In this document: one piece after another, positions 1-11,470 of the stretch | Layout: every line of letters starts with the position of its first letter | Numbering within the stretch: the stretch's first letter is position 1 | DNA from: Lingula anatina | Taxonomy: Eukaryota; Brachiopoda; Lingulata; Lingulida; Lingulidae | Direction: 5' to 3' | Assembly (NCBI RefSeq): GCF_001039355.2 | Contig: NW_019775639.1 | Location: 12,127-76,126 of the forward strand | Length of the DNA stretch: 64,000 bases | Program-made: the position numbers and the translations under genes | Notes under the pieces: generated by a model | The model's input: the letters and a program-made list of their open reading frames with translations, nothing else | What the model was told of the DNA's origin: nothing | Databases searched by the model: none

Positions 1-1884
1 ATAATAATATTTATTTCTTATATAGCGCATTCCATTTTTTACATTTCAATGCACTTTACAAATAATTAAAAAAGTCTAAAAATAACAATACTAAAATACT
101 TTAACATTTACTGATAAAATTAATTAATTAAAGAAAGCAGAGAAAATTTATTGATATAACTTTAAAATACTACTAAAATTAACCCAAGCTCACTCTTAAT
201 AAATGATAAACAACTAAAAGGTTTAAAGGAACACTAACCATAAAATTCTTTAAAAAGATGAGTTTTAAGACAGGCTTTAAAAGTATTATAGTCACTTTCA
301 GCTCTGATACTAAAAGGCAATTTGTTCCACAATTTTGGAGCATAAACAGTAAAAGCCCGGTCTCCATAGAATTTGTTGCATTTTCTGTCTATTTCACAGT
401 GATTGAGTATAAAATTGTTTTCAAAAGAGTTTCTTGTTAACCTGCGTGGTTCAGATGACTGAATAAGATGTGCAATATAACCAGGTGTGTTTTCTTTAAA
501 AGCTCTAAAAATTATGCACAACACTTTGAATAAAATTCTTTGTTTGATTGGCAGCCAATGCAATTCCTTTAACACTGGAGTGAAATGATCCAAGCTCTGG
601 TTCCTTATCTTTTTAACTAATCTGGCCGCTGAATTTGGAATCAATTGGATTTTTTTCAATTTACTGACACTCACCCCAAAAAGAATACTATTGCAATAAT
701 CTAGTTTTGATGTAATAAAAGCATGAACTAATTTTGTAGTTGTTTCTATATTTAGTAAATTCCGAATCTTCCCTATTCTCCACAGTGAAAAAGATGCCGA
801 CTTACAAACATTGTCTATATGCTTGTCAAAGATCCCAGCTGAATCAAAAAACACACCTAAATTTCTCGCACTGACAGATGCTTTCACAGACACATTGCCA
901 ATGCGAACATTAGTGTTAGTAGCACAGTCCTTTCTATCTTTAAATTTAGATGAAAACCAGATTATTTCCGTTTTAGTGTCATTTAGAGCCAGCTTATTTG
1001 AAAGCATCCTCACCCGGATCTCATCAATACATTTCTCTATGTCTGACACTACAGAATAATCACACCGATTATCACAAGTTACATAAATCTGAGTATCATC
1101 AGCAAAAATTGTGGTCTGAAGATTGTGCTTAGAAATGATCTCCTCAAGAGGCACCATATAGAGTGAAAAAAGTAGTGGGCCTAACACCGATCCCTGTGGA
1201 ACACCATATTTCAGGATTTCAGGGGCAGAAAGAAGGGAATTAATTTCCACTTTTTGTGTTCTTCCCTTTTAGTAAGAGCTCAACCAATCAATCGCCATTC
1301 CTGTCATGCCAAACCTGCACTGCAAACGTTGTAGTAAAATATCATGGTCAATCGTGTCGAAAGCAGCAGAAAGATCCAAAAGAACTAAGATGACATCACA
1401 GTGATTGTTTAATGAGAGCATGATATCATTGTGAACCTTTAGCAGGGCTGTTTCAGTACTATGACCCGTTCTGTAGGCTGATTGGAATTTACCATACAGA
1501 GAATGTGCTGTTAAGTAGTTGTTCAGTTGCGAGAATGCCATTTTTTTCCAGAAATTTACTAATGAAAGAGCAGTTGGAAATTGGTCTATAGTTTTTCAGC
1601 TCGTTTCTTTCAAGACTGCTCTTCTTTAAGAGAGGCGTTACAACAGCAGTTTTTCAGAGATCAGGAAAAATTCCAGACTCAAAAGATGTATTTGTTATTT
1701 TCATGAGTGCTGGAAATACTGCTTCTATGCAATCCTTTACTAAGTATGTTGGCAGTGGGTCCAGTGAGCAGGATTTTGCTGGCATGGCTTTCATCATGGC
1801 AACTACTTGTTTCCCATTCTCTATGCTTTGGAATGCTGCTTCTACTTCCCAAGCTGTTACATCAGGCAACCAACCAGCAACCAT
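1..1884 (-). mobile_element. LINE retrotransposon 3' portion, CR1/L2-like, decayed
   Basis: Non-LTR retrotransposon read on the minus strand. Its 3' end lies at or beyond the window start, and it is truncated or broken at the 5' side near 1,884. The reverse-transcriptase order is preserved across three ORF pieces (1,654-1,884; 1,269-1,541; 234-1,250): an N-terminal DPLPTYLVKDC block, then SAYRTGHSTETALLKVHND and LLDLSAAFDTIDH, then [13 protein letters not shown] and the catalytic FADD. The piece ending LFKEFYG is the C-terminus, followed by about 230 bases of 3' UTR. A stop codon at 1,269-1,271 interrupts the frame shared by the last two pieces, and the first piece is in another frame, so the copy is inactive. 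Assignment to the CR1/L2/Rex-Babar group is from motif recognition only. Confidence 0.88.
234..1541 (-). pseudogene. LINE reverse transcriptase, interrupted by one stop
   Basis: This is the palm and thumb part of the reverse transcriptase that would copy LINE RNA at a chromosomal nick. The SAAFDTIDH block (first catalytic Asp region) lies just upstream of a TAA at 1,269-1,271. The same frame then continues with the PQGS turn and the FADD active site (Y replaced by F, which is common in this group), followed by about 270 residues typical of the C-terminal thumb. The frame is otherwise open for about 430 codons, so the inactivation looks fairly recent. The endonuclease domain is absent from the window. 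Confidence 0.85.
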
Positions 1885-2927
1885 AAAGCATAAATATGAA
1901 ATTCTGTCACTAGGCCTACATTTAGAGTGACCATTTTGGATTTATGGTAACTGTATATATTTTGGTTAATGTATAAGGCAAGATAAATGGTCTCAGTAGC
2001 TTTACATAATGCAAAAACATTAGATTAAATGTACGATTTTCATATCATTATCATTGAATTCAATATTTTTCATTTAAATGAATGGAAGAGCATTTGATGC
2101 AAACATCCATAATGGTGGCTTTTATGAAAATTGTTGCAATCAAGAAAATCTAAGTTTGTTTGCACTTGTCTCACAGTTGTATAAAAAAGCACACAGTTAA
2201 ATATTCTAGCAGGACTTGCACAGCACTGCGTTTTCATCCACACATCCATACCTCAAATTCATTTTTGTTGGTGGGCATCTTGGATTTATAATGCCTGAAG
2301 CTAAAAAACTACCTTTTGACAAAATGAAAAGTCTTAACAGTAAATGGACTATGCAGTATACAAGCATTTATCAAAATATATGTATTTATATTTTGCTTAT
2401 AATTTAATTGGAATTTTTTCACCATGCCAAACAAAAATTGTGTGAAATCCGGAAAACGGTGGCCATTTTGGATATTTTTACCCTGAACAAAGTCTAATAA
2501 CAATTTAAATTATTCAATCATATGTATCATCCCATTACTGGTGGAATAATTCATTATTAGATGTTTATAGTAAGAATGACGTGTTGACATATTTTAATAT
2601 GTTATATTTGATAATTTTATTGAACAAATAACAAACCCATTGTATATGCCGGCTATCTTCGATACATGTAAGAGCCATCTGTGTTAATATACAATTTTAA
2701 GGTAAAGTAACTGGCATAAATTGAAAATAAAGATTACTAACTTTTTCAAATTCAAGTAGTTGTATTTTGATAAAAAAAGGGAAACTTGTCGCTTTCTTGG
2801 ATTCGGTCGCCATCTCGAAAAATGTAAATGCCTGAAAAATTAAGAATGCTTAAGTACTTATGGCTAGTGTAAATTAAATTTAATTGTTAAATAACTTTAA
2901 AATCAATGTTGGTATTTAAATATGAAA
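1885..2927. repeat. Intergenic AT-rich DNA with a degenerate ~175-bp periodicity
   Basis: No coding region is seen. A phrase like GCCATYTTGGAT recurs at about 1,930, 2,113, 2,274, 2,460, 2,651 and 2,807, a spacing of roughly 156-191 bases. An ATGCCTGAA phrase follows at least two of these. This suggests an old, diverged tandem array. I see no terminal repeats and no ORF beyond chance. Confidence 0.35.
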
Positions 2928-2933
2928 AATGAA

Positions 2934-3478
2934 AGTAGTAGGAGAGGAGTTTTACAAGCTGTAAACTTGACAGTGACCATATACTTTCAATGTGATTTTT
3001 TTAGTGATCCTTGGACCTTTTAAGGGACTGCAAGCGAATTCGTAAGCGGATTTGCAAATATTGCTTTGTAAGCGAATTTTAATGAGGAATTCACCAGAGG
3101 CCCTTGGATACCTACGAGGTAATATCTTAAGTAGAGAGAGGGGGCAACAGGCAATAGTCTTGTTACCGAGGTTGGACTGTTCATGTTTTGCTGAAAAATA
3201 GCAGAGTCATTTTATTTCACCAAAGGTGGTCATGTTGAAATGCTGTATTATATAATTATTCTAATATTTGCTATTAAAACGAAGGAAAAAAACTGCATAG
3301 TCATGTCATTCTGTTGCTTATAATTCCCCGATAAATATTTGACAAGCAAAGGGTTGGAAGGTTTATGTTTTGCTGAAAAATTGCAGAGTCGGTAGAGTTG
3401 AAAGGTGCATTATATAATTATTTTAATATTTGTTATTAAAATAAAGAAAAAACTGCAAAGTCACACCATTTCTGTTGC
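2934..3478 (+). repeat. Left terminal inverted repeat of the Polinton-like element
   Basis: This segment is the reverse complement, with small indels, of 6,074-6,734. Landmarks shared in inverted order include TTTTACAAGCTGTAAACTTG near the tip, the ACCTCGTAGGTA-type phrase, the CAAAACATGAACAGTCC-type phrase and the GGTAGAGTTGAAAGGTG phrase near the inner end. Confidence 0.8.
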
Positions 3479-4395
3479 GTATAAATACCCCCATTTCGCG
3501 GCGTTAATACCACACCAACATGCCACACCACCATGCTAGCCGTGACAGATTGCTCGCGTACTGACTGCGTTCTTTGTTTACAGGTACGTAGTAACGTGCC
3601 AAGATAAACCGCGTCCTAGGTCTAGGGTTTGGAAGTAATTTTTTGCTTGCGTATGGACAGACGCTCAATTACTAATGTACAAATCAAGTAATGCAAACAA
3701 CGTACATGGTTCACGACCAAGAAGAAAAAAAAAAAAAAGAACTGTGCCGTCAACTTTAAACAAGCAGTGTCTTATGCTGAATGCTGCCAATGTATAGTGC
3801 GTTCGAGCTATATAACATTCAATATTCACATGTCTAGGCCTGTTTATTCAAATATTGCAAACATGTCCAGGCATGTTTATGTTTACTCAGATAAGGCAGA
3901 CCGCTGGTCAACAAAGACATACCACCGACCAGGGGTATCTATGGCTACCAAAACTATTTTCATTGTTTTCCTTTTTAAAGTCTTATTTATTTTTTCTTGT
4001 GTATTTAATTTTTTTATTACACTTATCTTGTCTGTTTTGGTTTCAGTCACCTCTCATCTTATAGTTAAAAGTGCGCTTGCACTGAAGTTTGTTTCAGTAA
4101 GCGGGTACACAAACAATTACGCTACGAAACGCAGTGGACAAAGCCCGTATTTGATCGCTCAAGTGCCCTTGTACTCAACGGCTGTATCGAATATTTCTAC
4201 GTCTATATGGTTTACACACCAAACAGTAAGGCACGCACGATGGAGAGGAGGAGGATAATGTAGGGAGGAGGATGTAAGAAGGAGGAGCATGAAGGGAGGG
4301 GAGGAGGTGGAGTTAGGGAGGAGGAAGAGGGTGTAAATATATCTTTTAAATATAAATAGCTTACTCCTCACTCTAACTTCTCATTCTTTTACAAG

Positions 4396-4902
4396 ATGCT
4401 GAAGTGTCCAGAATGCCCAAAAACCTTTTCCAGAAAGGACAACTTTAATAGACAGGTAATGAGTGTACACCAGGCGAAAGCTCAGCTTAATCTGCAGGCG
4501 GGTAGTGAGTGTGGACCACTCATATCCCCATTTACTGCACTGGTGACTGGTCCGACGGGCAATGGAAAATCGGTTTTCGTGAAACGATTGATTGCACACG
4601 CCCAGTCAATGATTTCACCGCACCCACAGAAAATAATTTGGTGTTACGATATCTGGCAACATTTATACGAAGTCATTCTGGTCGAGGCAAAGAGTTTTGT
4701 TACGTTTCATCAAGGCATTCCTTCCAATATCCAAGCTGACGATTTCTTTGATCCTAAAGTGAACAATCTCTTAGTATTTGACGACCTATTTGCTGAGGCA
4801 GCGGTTGATAGCAGAATACGCGACCTGTACACCGAATCAGCGCCATACTTATCACCCAAAACCTTTTTCCCAGAGAGAAGGAAGCCAGAACCATCTCCTT
4901 GA
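4396..4902 (+). pseudogene. Packaging-type P-loop ATPase with N-terminal zinc-finger-like segment (frameshifted)
   Basis: The ORF opens with a C2H2-like motif (CPEC at residues 4-7, a final His near 24) in which the first zinc-binding His position is Gln, so the finger is degenerate. A Walker A motif GPTGNGKS lies near residues 51-58 and a Walker B-like LLVFDDL near residues 127-133, with an IIWCYDIWQ block between them. This order matches the FtsK/HerA-type genome-packaging ATPase of Polinton/Maverick and related virus-like elements, which powers DNA entry into capsids. After about residue 147 the reading frame is lost and the family-like C-terminal part continues in another frame to about 4,990, so the gene is broken. 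Just upstream are a purine-rich tract (4,235-4,335) and an AT-rich TATA-like stretch. Function is inferred from the family. Confidence 0.65.
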
Positions 4903-4989
4903 ACTGTCATTATCTCGTCCTCTTTAAAAACCCCAGGGACATATTGCAGGTCAGAACACTAGCCAAGCAGATGTATCCCGGTGAGGTAA

Positions 4990-5775
4990 AATAATTCCTC
5001 CGAGTTTTTAAACCGGCAACCTCGCCTCCTCATGGTTACCTCTTCATTGATCTAAAGCAAGACACTCCAGATGACTGTCGTCTACGCGTTGGTGTATTTC
5101 CTGAGGAAATCAACGATGATGAGTACCAATCATGGACTGTAAAGTATTTACAAGAGGAGAAACATAAGGCGCAATCGTTTACCAAAATAACTGATAAAAT
5201 AGAAGCAGACCACGCACGTTGCGGAAAAGAAATGACCTTACTTTGGACGAAAAGGTTAATTTGAATGATGAACTGTACCACGAGAAACAGTCATACTGGA
5301 AATGACAAACAAACGCAGTGTATATGAAGACCACTCCTACACACCACTCAACACTCCCTCCGCCATACAGGACTGTAGGTTCACCGCAACGACCGCCCAC
5401 CATTACCAGTGGGGTCGACCGTCCCATGGCGTGGCCTAAACGAAAGCTGTTTGATAAAACACCAAGAGAACCCGGCAAAAGCGTACGCGTTCGAAACATG
5501 ATGTTTCTCAAAAAACATATAATTTTAGCGCGAAACCTAAACCAAAACAGACAGGCATGGGAACTCCCTTATTAGAGCGCCGGTATGTGTTGGATGCAGA
5601 ATATGGAGGTCGATCTATGCCTGACAGCAATACCGAATACCATAACGATTCTGATGTGTCTGACAGCATAGAATTGGTGAACACCGGAGAATTGGAGCAA
5701 ACCGAAATGTCAAACACAGAGTCACCGGACAGCGAGTCAGAAAGCGGTGAAACTTCCAACGATTTGGCTACATAG
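4990..5775 (+). pseudogene. Remnant ORFs downstream of the ATPase in the Polinton-like element
   Basis: Several short open pieces follow the ATPase on the same strand: about 5,010-5,260 (a HGYLFIDLKQDTPDDC-like segment), 5,318-5,575 and 5,557-5,775. The last is acidic, rich in Ser, Glu and Asp, and ends in a stop. They could be the decayed next gene or genes of the element. I do not recognise a domain and see no continuous frame, so I assign no function. Confidence 0.35.
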
Positions 5776-6073
5776 ACGGGTGATAATGAATCGGAAAATT
5801 ACAAATACGGGCACAAATCCCTGGACCCTATTATTTAAAATATATAATAACTATATCAAGAAGGATCCACTATACAAGGCGTTTTTTACATTTCTATCAA
5901 AACAGAGCGCAATATCCGCGGATATCTTTCCATCGCCGATATGCTATTCCAATCAAGATACCAGTTCAGAAAAAAAGTAAATAATTTATTATCAGATATT
6001 GTACAAGTTGATTACTTAAGTCGTAGTTGCCCAAAATTTACTGTATGGGACGACCGCGTGCGCCGTTTACTGT

Positions 6074-6734
6074 GCAACAGAAATGGTGTGAGTTTGCATT
6101 TTTTTTCTTTAATTTAATAACAATTGTCAAAATAATTAAACACCTTTCAACTCTACCGATTCTGCAATTTTTCAGCAAAACATAAAGATTTAAACCTTCC
6201 AACCCTTTGCTTGTCAAATATTTATCGGGGAATTATAGGCAACAGAATGACATGACTTTGCAGTTTTTTCCTTCATTTTAATAGCAAATATTAGAATAAT
6301 TATATAATACAACATTTCAATTAACATGACCCTCTTTGGTGAAATAAAATGATTCTGCTATTTTTCAGCAAAACATGAACAGTCCAACCTCGGTAACAAG
6401 GCTGTTGCCTGTTGCCCCCTCTCTTTACTTAAGATATTACCTCGTAGGTACCCAAGGGCCTCTAGTGCATTCCTCATTAAAATTCGCTACAAAGCAATAT
6501 TTGTAAATCCGCCTGTACGTTCTTCAGGTGTTAGTTTGCTGACAAATCTGCTTAACAAATAAGACCCCCCCCCCCACCTCTGCTTGTCACCTCGTAGGTA
6601 TCCAAGGGCATCTAGTGCATTCGTCATTAAAATTCGCTTGCAGTCCCTTTAAAGGTTCAAGGCTCACAAAAATCACATTGAACGTATATGGTCCCTGTCA
6701 AGTTTACAGCTTGTAAAACTCCTCTCTTATTACT
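6074..6734 (-). repeat. Right terminal inverted repeat of the Polinton-like element
   Basis: This is the inverted partner of 2,934-3,478. It is longer by roughly 115 bases because the tract around the ACCTCGTAGGTA phrase occurs twice (near 6,440 and 6,590), separated by a C-rich run at 6,567-6,577. Confidence 0.78.
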
Positions 6735-6811
6735 AATGAATTTATTGAACGCCATCTTGGATTTGTCATGCTTTCGATACAAACGGACATTTTCTTCAGG
6801 CCGGAAACAAG

Positions 6812-7597
6812 TACCCTGAGTGTCAGAGCAACGTAAAAGCTAGCTTGCTAAATATACCTTGTGGTGGAGTCCCTTTTACTAGCACTGAAGACCAGCGGCC
6901 ATGTTAGGTTTCCGTCAATCAAATAGAAATGCTCCGTAGTGAATCTGCAGTTGAATGTCATCAGACCAAAATAAAACGTAAAACAAATTTAATTCTACGT
7001 TATTTAATTTTATTTGCTGTATTTAAGATGTAAAGTGAAAAAAATAAATAATATTCTTCGGAAAGAAAAGATATATCCAACGTTTTTTTGTATTTTTTGC
7101 TTATCAAAGAACATTTAGTCCTGAATATATACACGTGCACAATACATGTGCTTGCCGTGTGCCAAATTTGACAGCTACACTGTATGCCCGATACCACTAT
7201 AAGAGCAATGGCTACACGAAAATAAGTTTTTACAGCAGAATGTTGCTTGTATTGTGGCACTGACCTTCGACTGCAAGATATTTTCAATTCAAACTTCTAA
7301 CTCCGCGTCAGGCACTTTAATTGCTTCTTGTCTCGCCTGCACGAGACTTCAGCGCAAGGCGGGAAAGGCAGCTCCAGGCGGTTAAACCTGTGACGTACGA
7401 GACTTATGACTTCCAAATATGGATCCAGGCGGACACAGCTGTGACGTGTGACTGCCAAATATGGAAGCGCCCCAGGCAGAATTTTGAAGAAGAACGCCCC
7501 CGAGTTGCCGCTGTTCGCTAGAGCCTGGTATTGCTACTATGGGTTATATATGAAATCAAGATCAAGCTGGCAATACCGGAATGTAGAACCTAGGGCA
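6812..7597 (+). mobile_element. hAT-like MITE, copy 1
   Basis: A 786-bp insertion flanked by a perfect 8-bp direct repeat GAAACAAG (6,804-6,811 and 7,598-7,605). The short imperfect termini are TACCCTGAG and CCTAGGGCA. A second copy lies in inverted orientation at 19,332-20,101. The ORFs inside (for example 7,321-7,521) are shared by both copies but resemble no known protein, and I take them as chance ORFs. An 8-bp target duplication points to the hAT superfamily; no transposase is present. Confidence 0.75.
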
Positions 7598-7605
7598 GAA
7601 ACAAG

Positions 7606-7765
7606 CAGAAATAAAAAAACGCAGGTTATGAAGTGTTGGAATCAATCATAAAACCTTTACATGACGGGGGTTGCATCCAAATCGTTAAATAAGGTCCTTT
7701 TTCATTTTGGCTCATAGGCTTTATTATAATATATTCCCAGTGGGCTTTTTACCCTTGACTTTCAG
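7606..7765. other. Short intergenic or intronic spacer
   Basis: No feature is seen apart from a pyrimidine-rich stretch ending in TTTCAG at 7,765. That stretch serves as the splice acceptor for the following exon-like segment. Confidence 0.4.
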
Positions 7766-7886
7766 ATGCCTTTGATGCCGATTCTGCTAATGATGTTGGT
7801 ATTCTGGTGGTGACAGTGCTGCTTACATCACAGCTGATTTATAACACCAAGAACGTACCACAGAAAAAGGATCTACAAGAACTCAA
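7766..7886 (+). pseudogene. Orphan exon resembling a guanylate-binding-protein (GBP) GTPase
   Basis: A plausible internal exon: the acceptor GACTTTCAG precedes it and the donor GTAAGC follows it. Entering in phase 1 it encodes a segment starting DAFDADSANDVGILVVTVLL and continuing with TSQLIYNTKNVPQKKDLQEL. This resembles the stretch after the G3 (DTEG) motif in GBP/atlastin-type large GTPases, where a hydrophobic strand and a YN-x-x-G/P segment precede a D-x-x-EL helix. No P-loop exon or helical-domain exon is visible nearby. It may be a relic left by transposon insertions, or part of a gene whose other exons lie elsewhere. Homology is by recognition, not search. Confidence 0.45.
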
Positions 7887-8159
7887 GTAAGCCGTCTTAA
7901 AAAGAAATAATCCGAGGTTTTAGTTTTGTATTGAGAGTGGAATTTTAAGTATTATTTCATGAAAACTATAAAACTTAGATATTTCAAATTTGGCAGAAGT
8001 ATTTATAAGTACAAGCCTAGACTTGTGCCGTACTAGTAAAACTGAAAAAAAAAAAAAAAATGGACAGGCATTTTTATCGACCAACTGTAACTTCAAAACT
8101 CTGTTAGTGAATTTTAATGACAACAATTAATTGAAAATATTATTTTTCATTATATTTCA

Positions 8160-9570
8160 TTATTCAACTAGTATACAGTGGTAATAACAATTATGTTTCC
8201 GTGGTACACCGGTTTAACAACGTTTAAAATGTTTTAATCCCTGTCCTGTGAATAGAAGGGAGCGGACAAACAATGAAGAGCCGTATTAATCCCTTCAAAA
8301 TTCAAACGCACAAACACAATAGCTTAGGTGGAATAACACAATACTTTAGACGAGTGAACCCCATGACGCTGGTTTCAGTGGTCCAGCGCGAGGGCGACAA
8401 TCAACTGTCCCTAGGTGTAATTAACAGTGGTATCAGTTATTTAATTCAATATGAAGTGTTCCGTAGTCAAAAGCTGAATTTGATTAACATGCATAAGCAT
8501 CATCATTGTGCATCAGCATGATCAACAATTCACGCTGTCTCAAAAGTCTTATTGCAGATAGTATTTATAAATTATGAATGATAATGGCCAAAATTTTTGA
8601 AGATTAAAGATGCCCCGTATATAAATTTCCATCCTCGCGACCTGTGTAAAAATAAAGATTAAAAGTAACAAAGAAAGAACAATATTTAAAAAAATATATA
8701 TTTACAGAACAAGCTGAAGTGTAGCCTCAATTACTAAAAAGATTTAGGCTTCATTCACATAGAAAATAGAATTTAGAAAATAAACATTCCATGTGAAGGA
8801 AGCCTTATTTGATATGGACAATTGGCTTGAACCAGTTTTATTTTATTAACATTGTGAATGACACATTCTCCATCGTCACCGTTGAATTAACATTATTATT
8901 TTACGGCAATAATCTTATTTAACAATCTTATTGTTTAGGCCTGGTTTAAGTTTGTTTAAGAAATGATAGCCATCGTGTTTAACAGTAGATTGTCATCTTT
9001 TGTAAGATCCCCCTCCTCTTTTAACCGCTGTCATTCATCGTTAATTGCCCGTACTTTATATAGTGTGATCACACTGTCAGTCTTCCCCCTGTTGCACGCT
9101 GGAGTTAAATTGTCCTTGTGCCACTGCTCGATATTTTTCATATTCTTTTTTTTATATAAACCTTTTCACTTATTTTTAAATATTTTAATCTCATTTTCCA
9201 TTGTGCGCTCTGAGAAACGGATGAATATTTCAACGGATGAAGGTTCAGTGCTTAGCTCTTATAACGTTATAATTAAAACGTTATATTGAGGTGCATCTAA
9301 ACATTAAGATTTAAATATTATACTTGACTGTAATTGCCCTGTGTCGCACATATGCTTTTTAACAACAGCGATCTAAAACAGGTCGCTAGTGTATTTAAAT
9401 ATAGCAAAATCTGTTCGACAAAACGTTTCTCCACAGCAGCCGGCCACACAGTAATTGTACAGGCTTGGTTTTAGCTTGTTTGAAATGATAACAATCACGT
9501 TGAACAATAGATTGCGAGCTATAGTAAGACCCCCTCCTCTTTAACCGTTATCATACATTGTTAAAGCAAT
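8160..9570. repeat. Composite interspersed repeat, related to 40.2-41.3 kb
   Basis: About 270 bases at 8,165-8,440, with landmarks TACACCGGTTTAACAACGTT and GGTGGAATAACACAATACTT, recur at 40,380-40,620 with roughly 85-90% identity by eye. The block at 8,935-9,300 has a diverged partial copy at 9,455-9,560 and a reverse-complement relative at 41,040-41,260; a shared landmark is the AAGACCCCCTCCTCTTT phrase. A small hairpin at about 8,748-8,806 (CTTCATTCACAT and ATGTGAAGGAAG) also has a relative near 40,235-40,284. No transposase was recognised. Confidence 0.55.
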
Positions 9571-11151
9571 AATAACTCTTCCTTTGAGATTCAAAATTCC
9601 GCTAGAAATACATTGTAAACAACGCATAGAAATATATTCTATTGTATTTTACCACTAAAACGGCCGTTCTTGTAGTAAAACTAAAATCTGTGCTTGTCAA
9701 TAGGGCTTTCGATGCCTTTCTTCCCGGTCGTTAAGGCATCCGTTGCTAATGACGTAAGTGTGTCACGCGGATTCTCGCGTTCATTCGAGACCAAAATAAC
9801 ATGGCGCGAAACGTGTTGATGCACCCGCAGACGTAAGTTGCGAGTTTTTGTACAGTGCGTCGGATAACGAAAAGCCCAGAACGGCACACATTGTGGATAT
9901 AAATGCATTTTTAACAACAAGACGAATATATATCATGAATCTTATATTATTTTTATATAGTGTTGTTGTTGTCTGCTTTTCCCGCGGTTGTAAGTAGGTC
10001 ACCAGTGACTATGCAATGTCAGAGAGGGCTCCGTCAGTTAAAATCTCTTAAGATATTTTAACAAAAAACCGTACGTTTAGGAAAAAAAACTGGATTAACT
10101 TTGAAAGCAGGAATGGGGTCGTTATTGGTAAGTACGGGAAAATTGCCGTTTTTCCAGGAAAATCCAATTTTTGGCCAAAACGAAGAGTCATTATGACTTT
10201 AAAGGATTTGCGTCATGCCGTCAGAATGGCCTGAACGGAACATATTCTTCAGAAAACATGCCCAACTAACGATATCTTTATCCAAATACACAAATTAAAA
10301 GCTCATTTTGTAAATTTTTGGCTTTAAAAAACGTCCTATTTGCTCGGCCTGGGAGTTAATGAGCTACGTGGTCACATGGTCCGATGACGACAATCGTGCC
10401 ACCGGAGAACAGAGCGTGCTTAGCTGTCAAACTGAGCTGCATTGTCTACCTGTAAGATGACTTCTCTGGCTTCTGATAAAAGTTTATACTCATTCAAATC
10501 TTTTACCCGAGGGGTCTAAATCCTCGTGAAGCTGTGTAAAACCATTCCCCGTCTAGTCAATTCTTTAACAAGCATTTAATACTGGTTATCCCAAGTTGTA
10601 TAAATCCCCCGTTACCTTTACAAGTCCTATCTCAATCATACATCTAACTGGAACTTCCTTTACCTCTTAATTAGAGGGTTAAATGGCATTTAATTTGTCT
10701 TGCTTGTATCGAACGCACTCTCTAAGCTTTACTCCAGTTATCTCAGGTAAAAATCTACCTGTGCGTTAGTTTCAAAGAGCAGCTCCCGTAGACCTGGGGG
10801 TACTAGATAAAATCTGAACACCAGGTTTATCGAGGAGCTAGAGAAAGAAAGGAAGAATTTTTCCTGCACAGCTTCATAGGAATTTTAACACGCTTAGACC
10901 TCCAAACTAACAGGGTGACATGGGCAATTTTCACAAACAAATCATAAAACTATATTTTGGTTAGCTGTCTTTAAAATAAATATACCGTTCTGGGAACATT
11001 ATAATATTTATTAAATATGATGATTTTATTATTAATGGAAATTAAGCTACTATATGAGGTACATTTGCTGTGATTACGCTGTCCTTCATGTTTTGCGTAA
11101 GTCTACATTTTGCTGTACGTGCTTGTAATTTTTTTAAATCTGTGCGTACAA
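9571..11151. other. Non-coding stretch, possible fold-back element at 10,509-10,903
   Basis: No gene was recognised. At 10,509 the phrase GAGGGGTCTAAATCCTCGTG, followed by AAGCTGTGT, is roughly the inverse of the sequence at 10,864-10,903 (CTGCACAGCTTCAT to CTTAGACCTCC). This suggests a ~395-bp MITE, but I could not define a target duplication. Confidence 0.3.
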
Positions 11152-11470
11152 TTTTTGCAGGTCTGATTACGCCCCTGTTATGTGATGAGAGTCTAAATTT
11201 GGCAATTAGTTCCTTAGCTTATTTAAATAGTATTGCAGTGTAAAATTTTCAACAAGATGTTGGCGAAATAGCCCTTTACTCTTTGTAGATATTTCCCCCG
11301 TCAAAGTTTGNTTTTTGCAGGTCTGGTTACCCCCCCTGTTATGTGATGAGAGTATTAATTTGGCAATTAGTTCCTTAGCTTATTTGAATAGAATTGCAGT
11401 GTAAAATTTTCAACAAGATGTTGGTGAAGTAGCCCATTACTCTTTGTAGGTATTTCCCCCGTCAAAGTTT
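11152..11470. other. Duplicate sequence around a single N (assembly join)
   Basis: The ~159 bases at 11,152-11,310, starting TTTTTGCAGGTCTG, are repeated with a few substitutions at 11,312-11,470, exactly on either side of the N at 11,311. This is best read as two overlapping contig ends (two alleles) placed side by side rather than a real tandem repeat. Confidence 0.7.

Larger units (their letters stand above)
2934..6734 (+). mobile_element. Miniature Polinton/Maverick-like element with long TIRs
   Basis: The ends are inverted copies of each other: AGTAGTAGGAGAGG at 2,934 and its near complement ending at 6,734. They are flanked by the 6-bp direct repeat AATGAA (2,928-2,933 and 6,735-6,740). 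The inverted repeats run about 545 bases on the left (to ~3,478) and about 660 on the right (from ~6,074), where an extra partial duplication at ~6,520-6,630 lengthens them. Long TIRs beginning AG and 6-bp target duplications are hallmarks of Polintons. The inside carries a broken packaging-ATPase gene and short ORF scraps, but no DNA polymerase B, integrase or capsid gene. It is therefore an internally deleted, non-autonomous derivative of a normally 15-20 kb element. Confidence 0.8.

Noticed and set aside
3767-4258. 163-codon ORF upstream of the Polinton ATPase
   Set aside because: It has low-complexity hydrophobic composition and no recognisable motif; it probably arose by chance.
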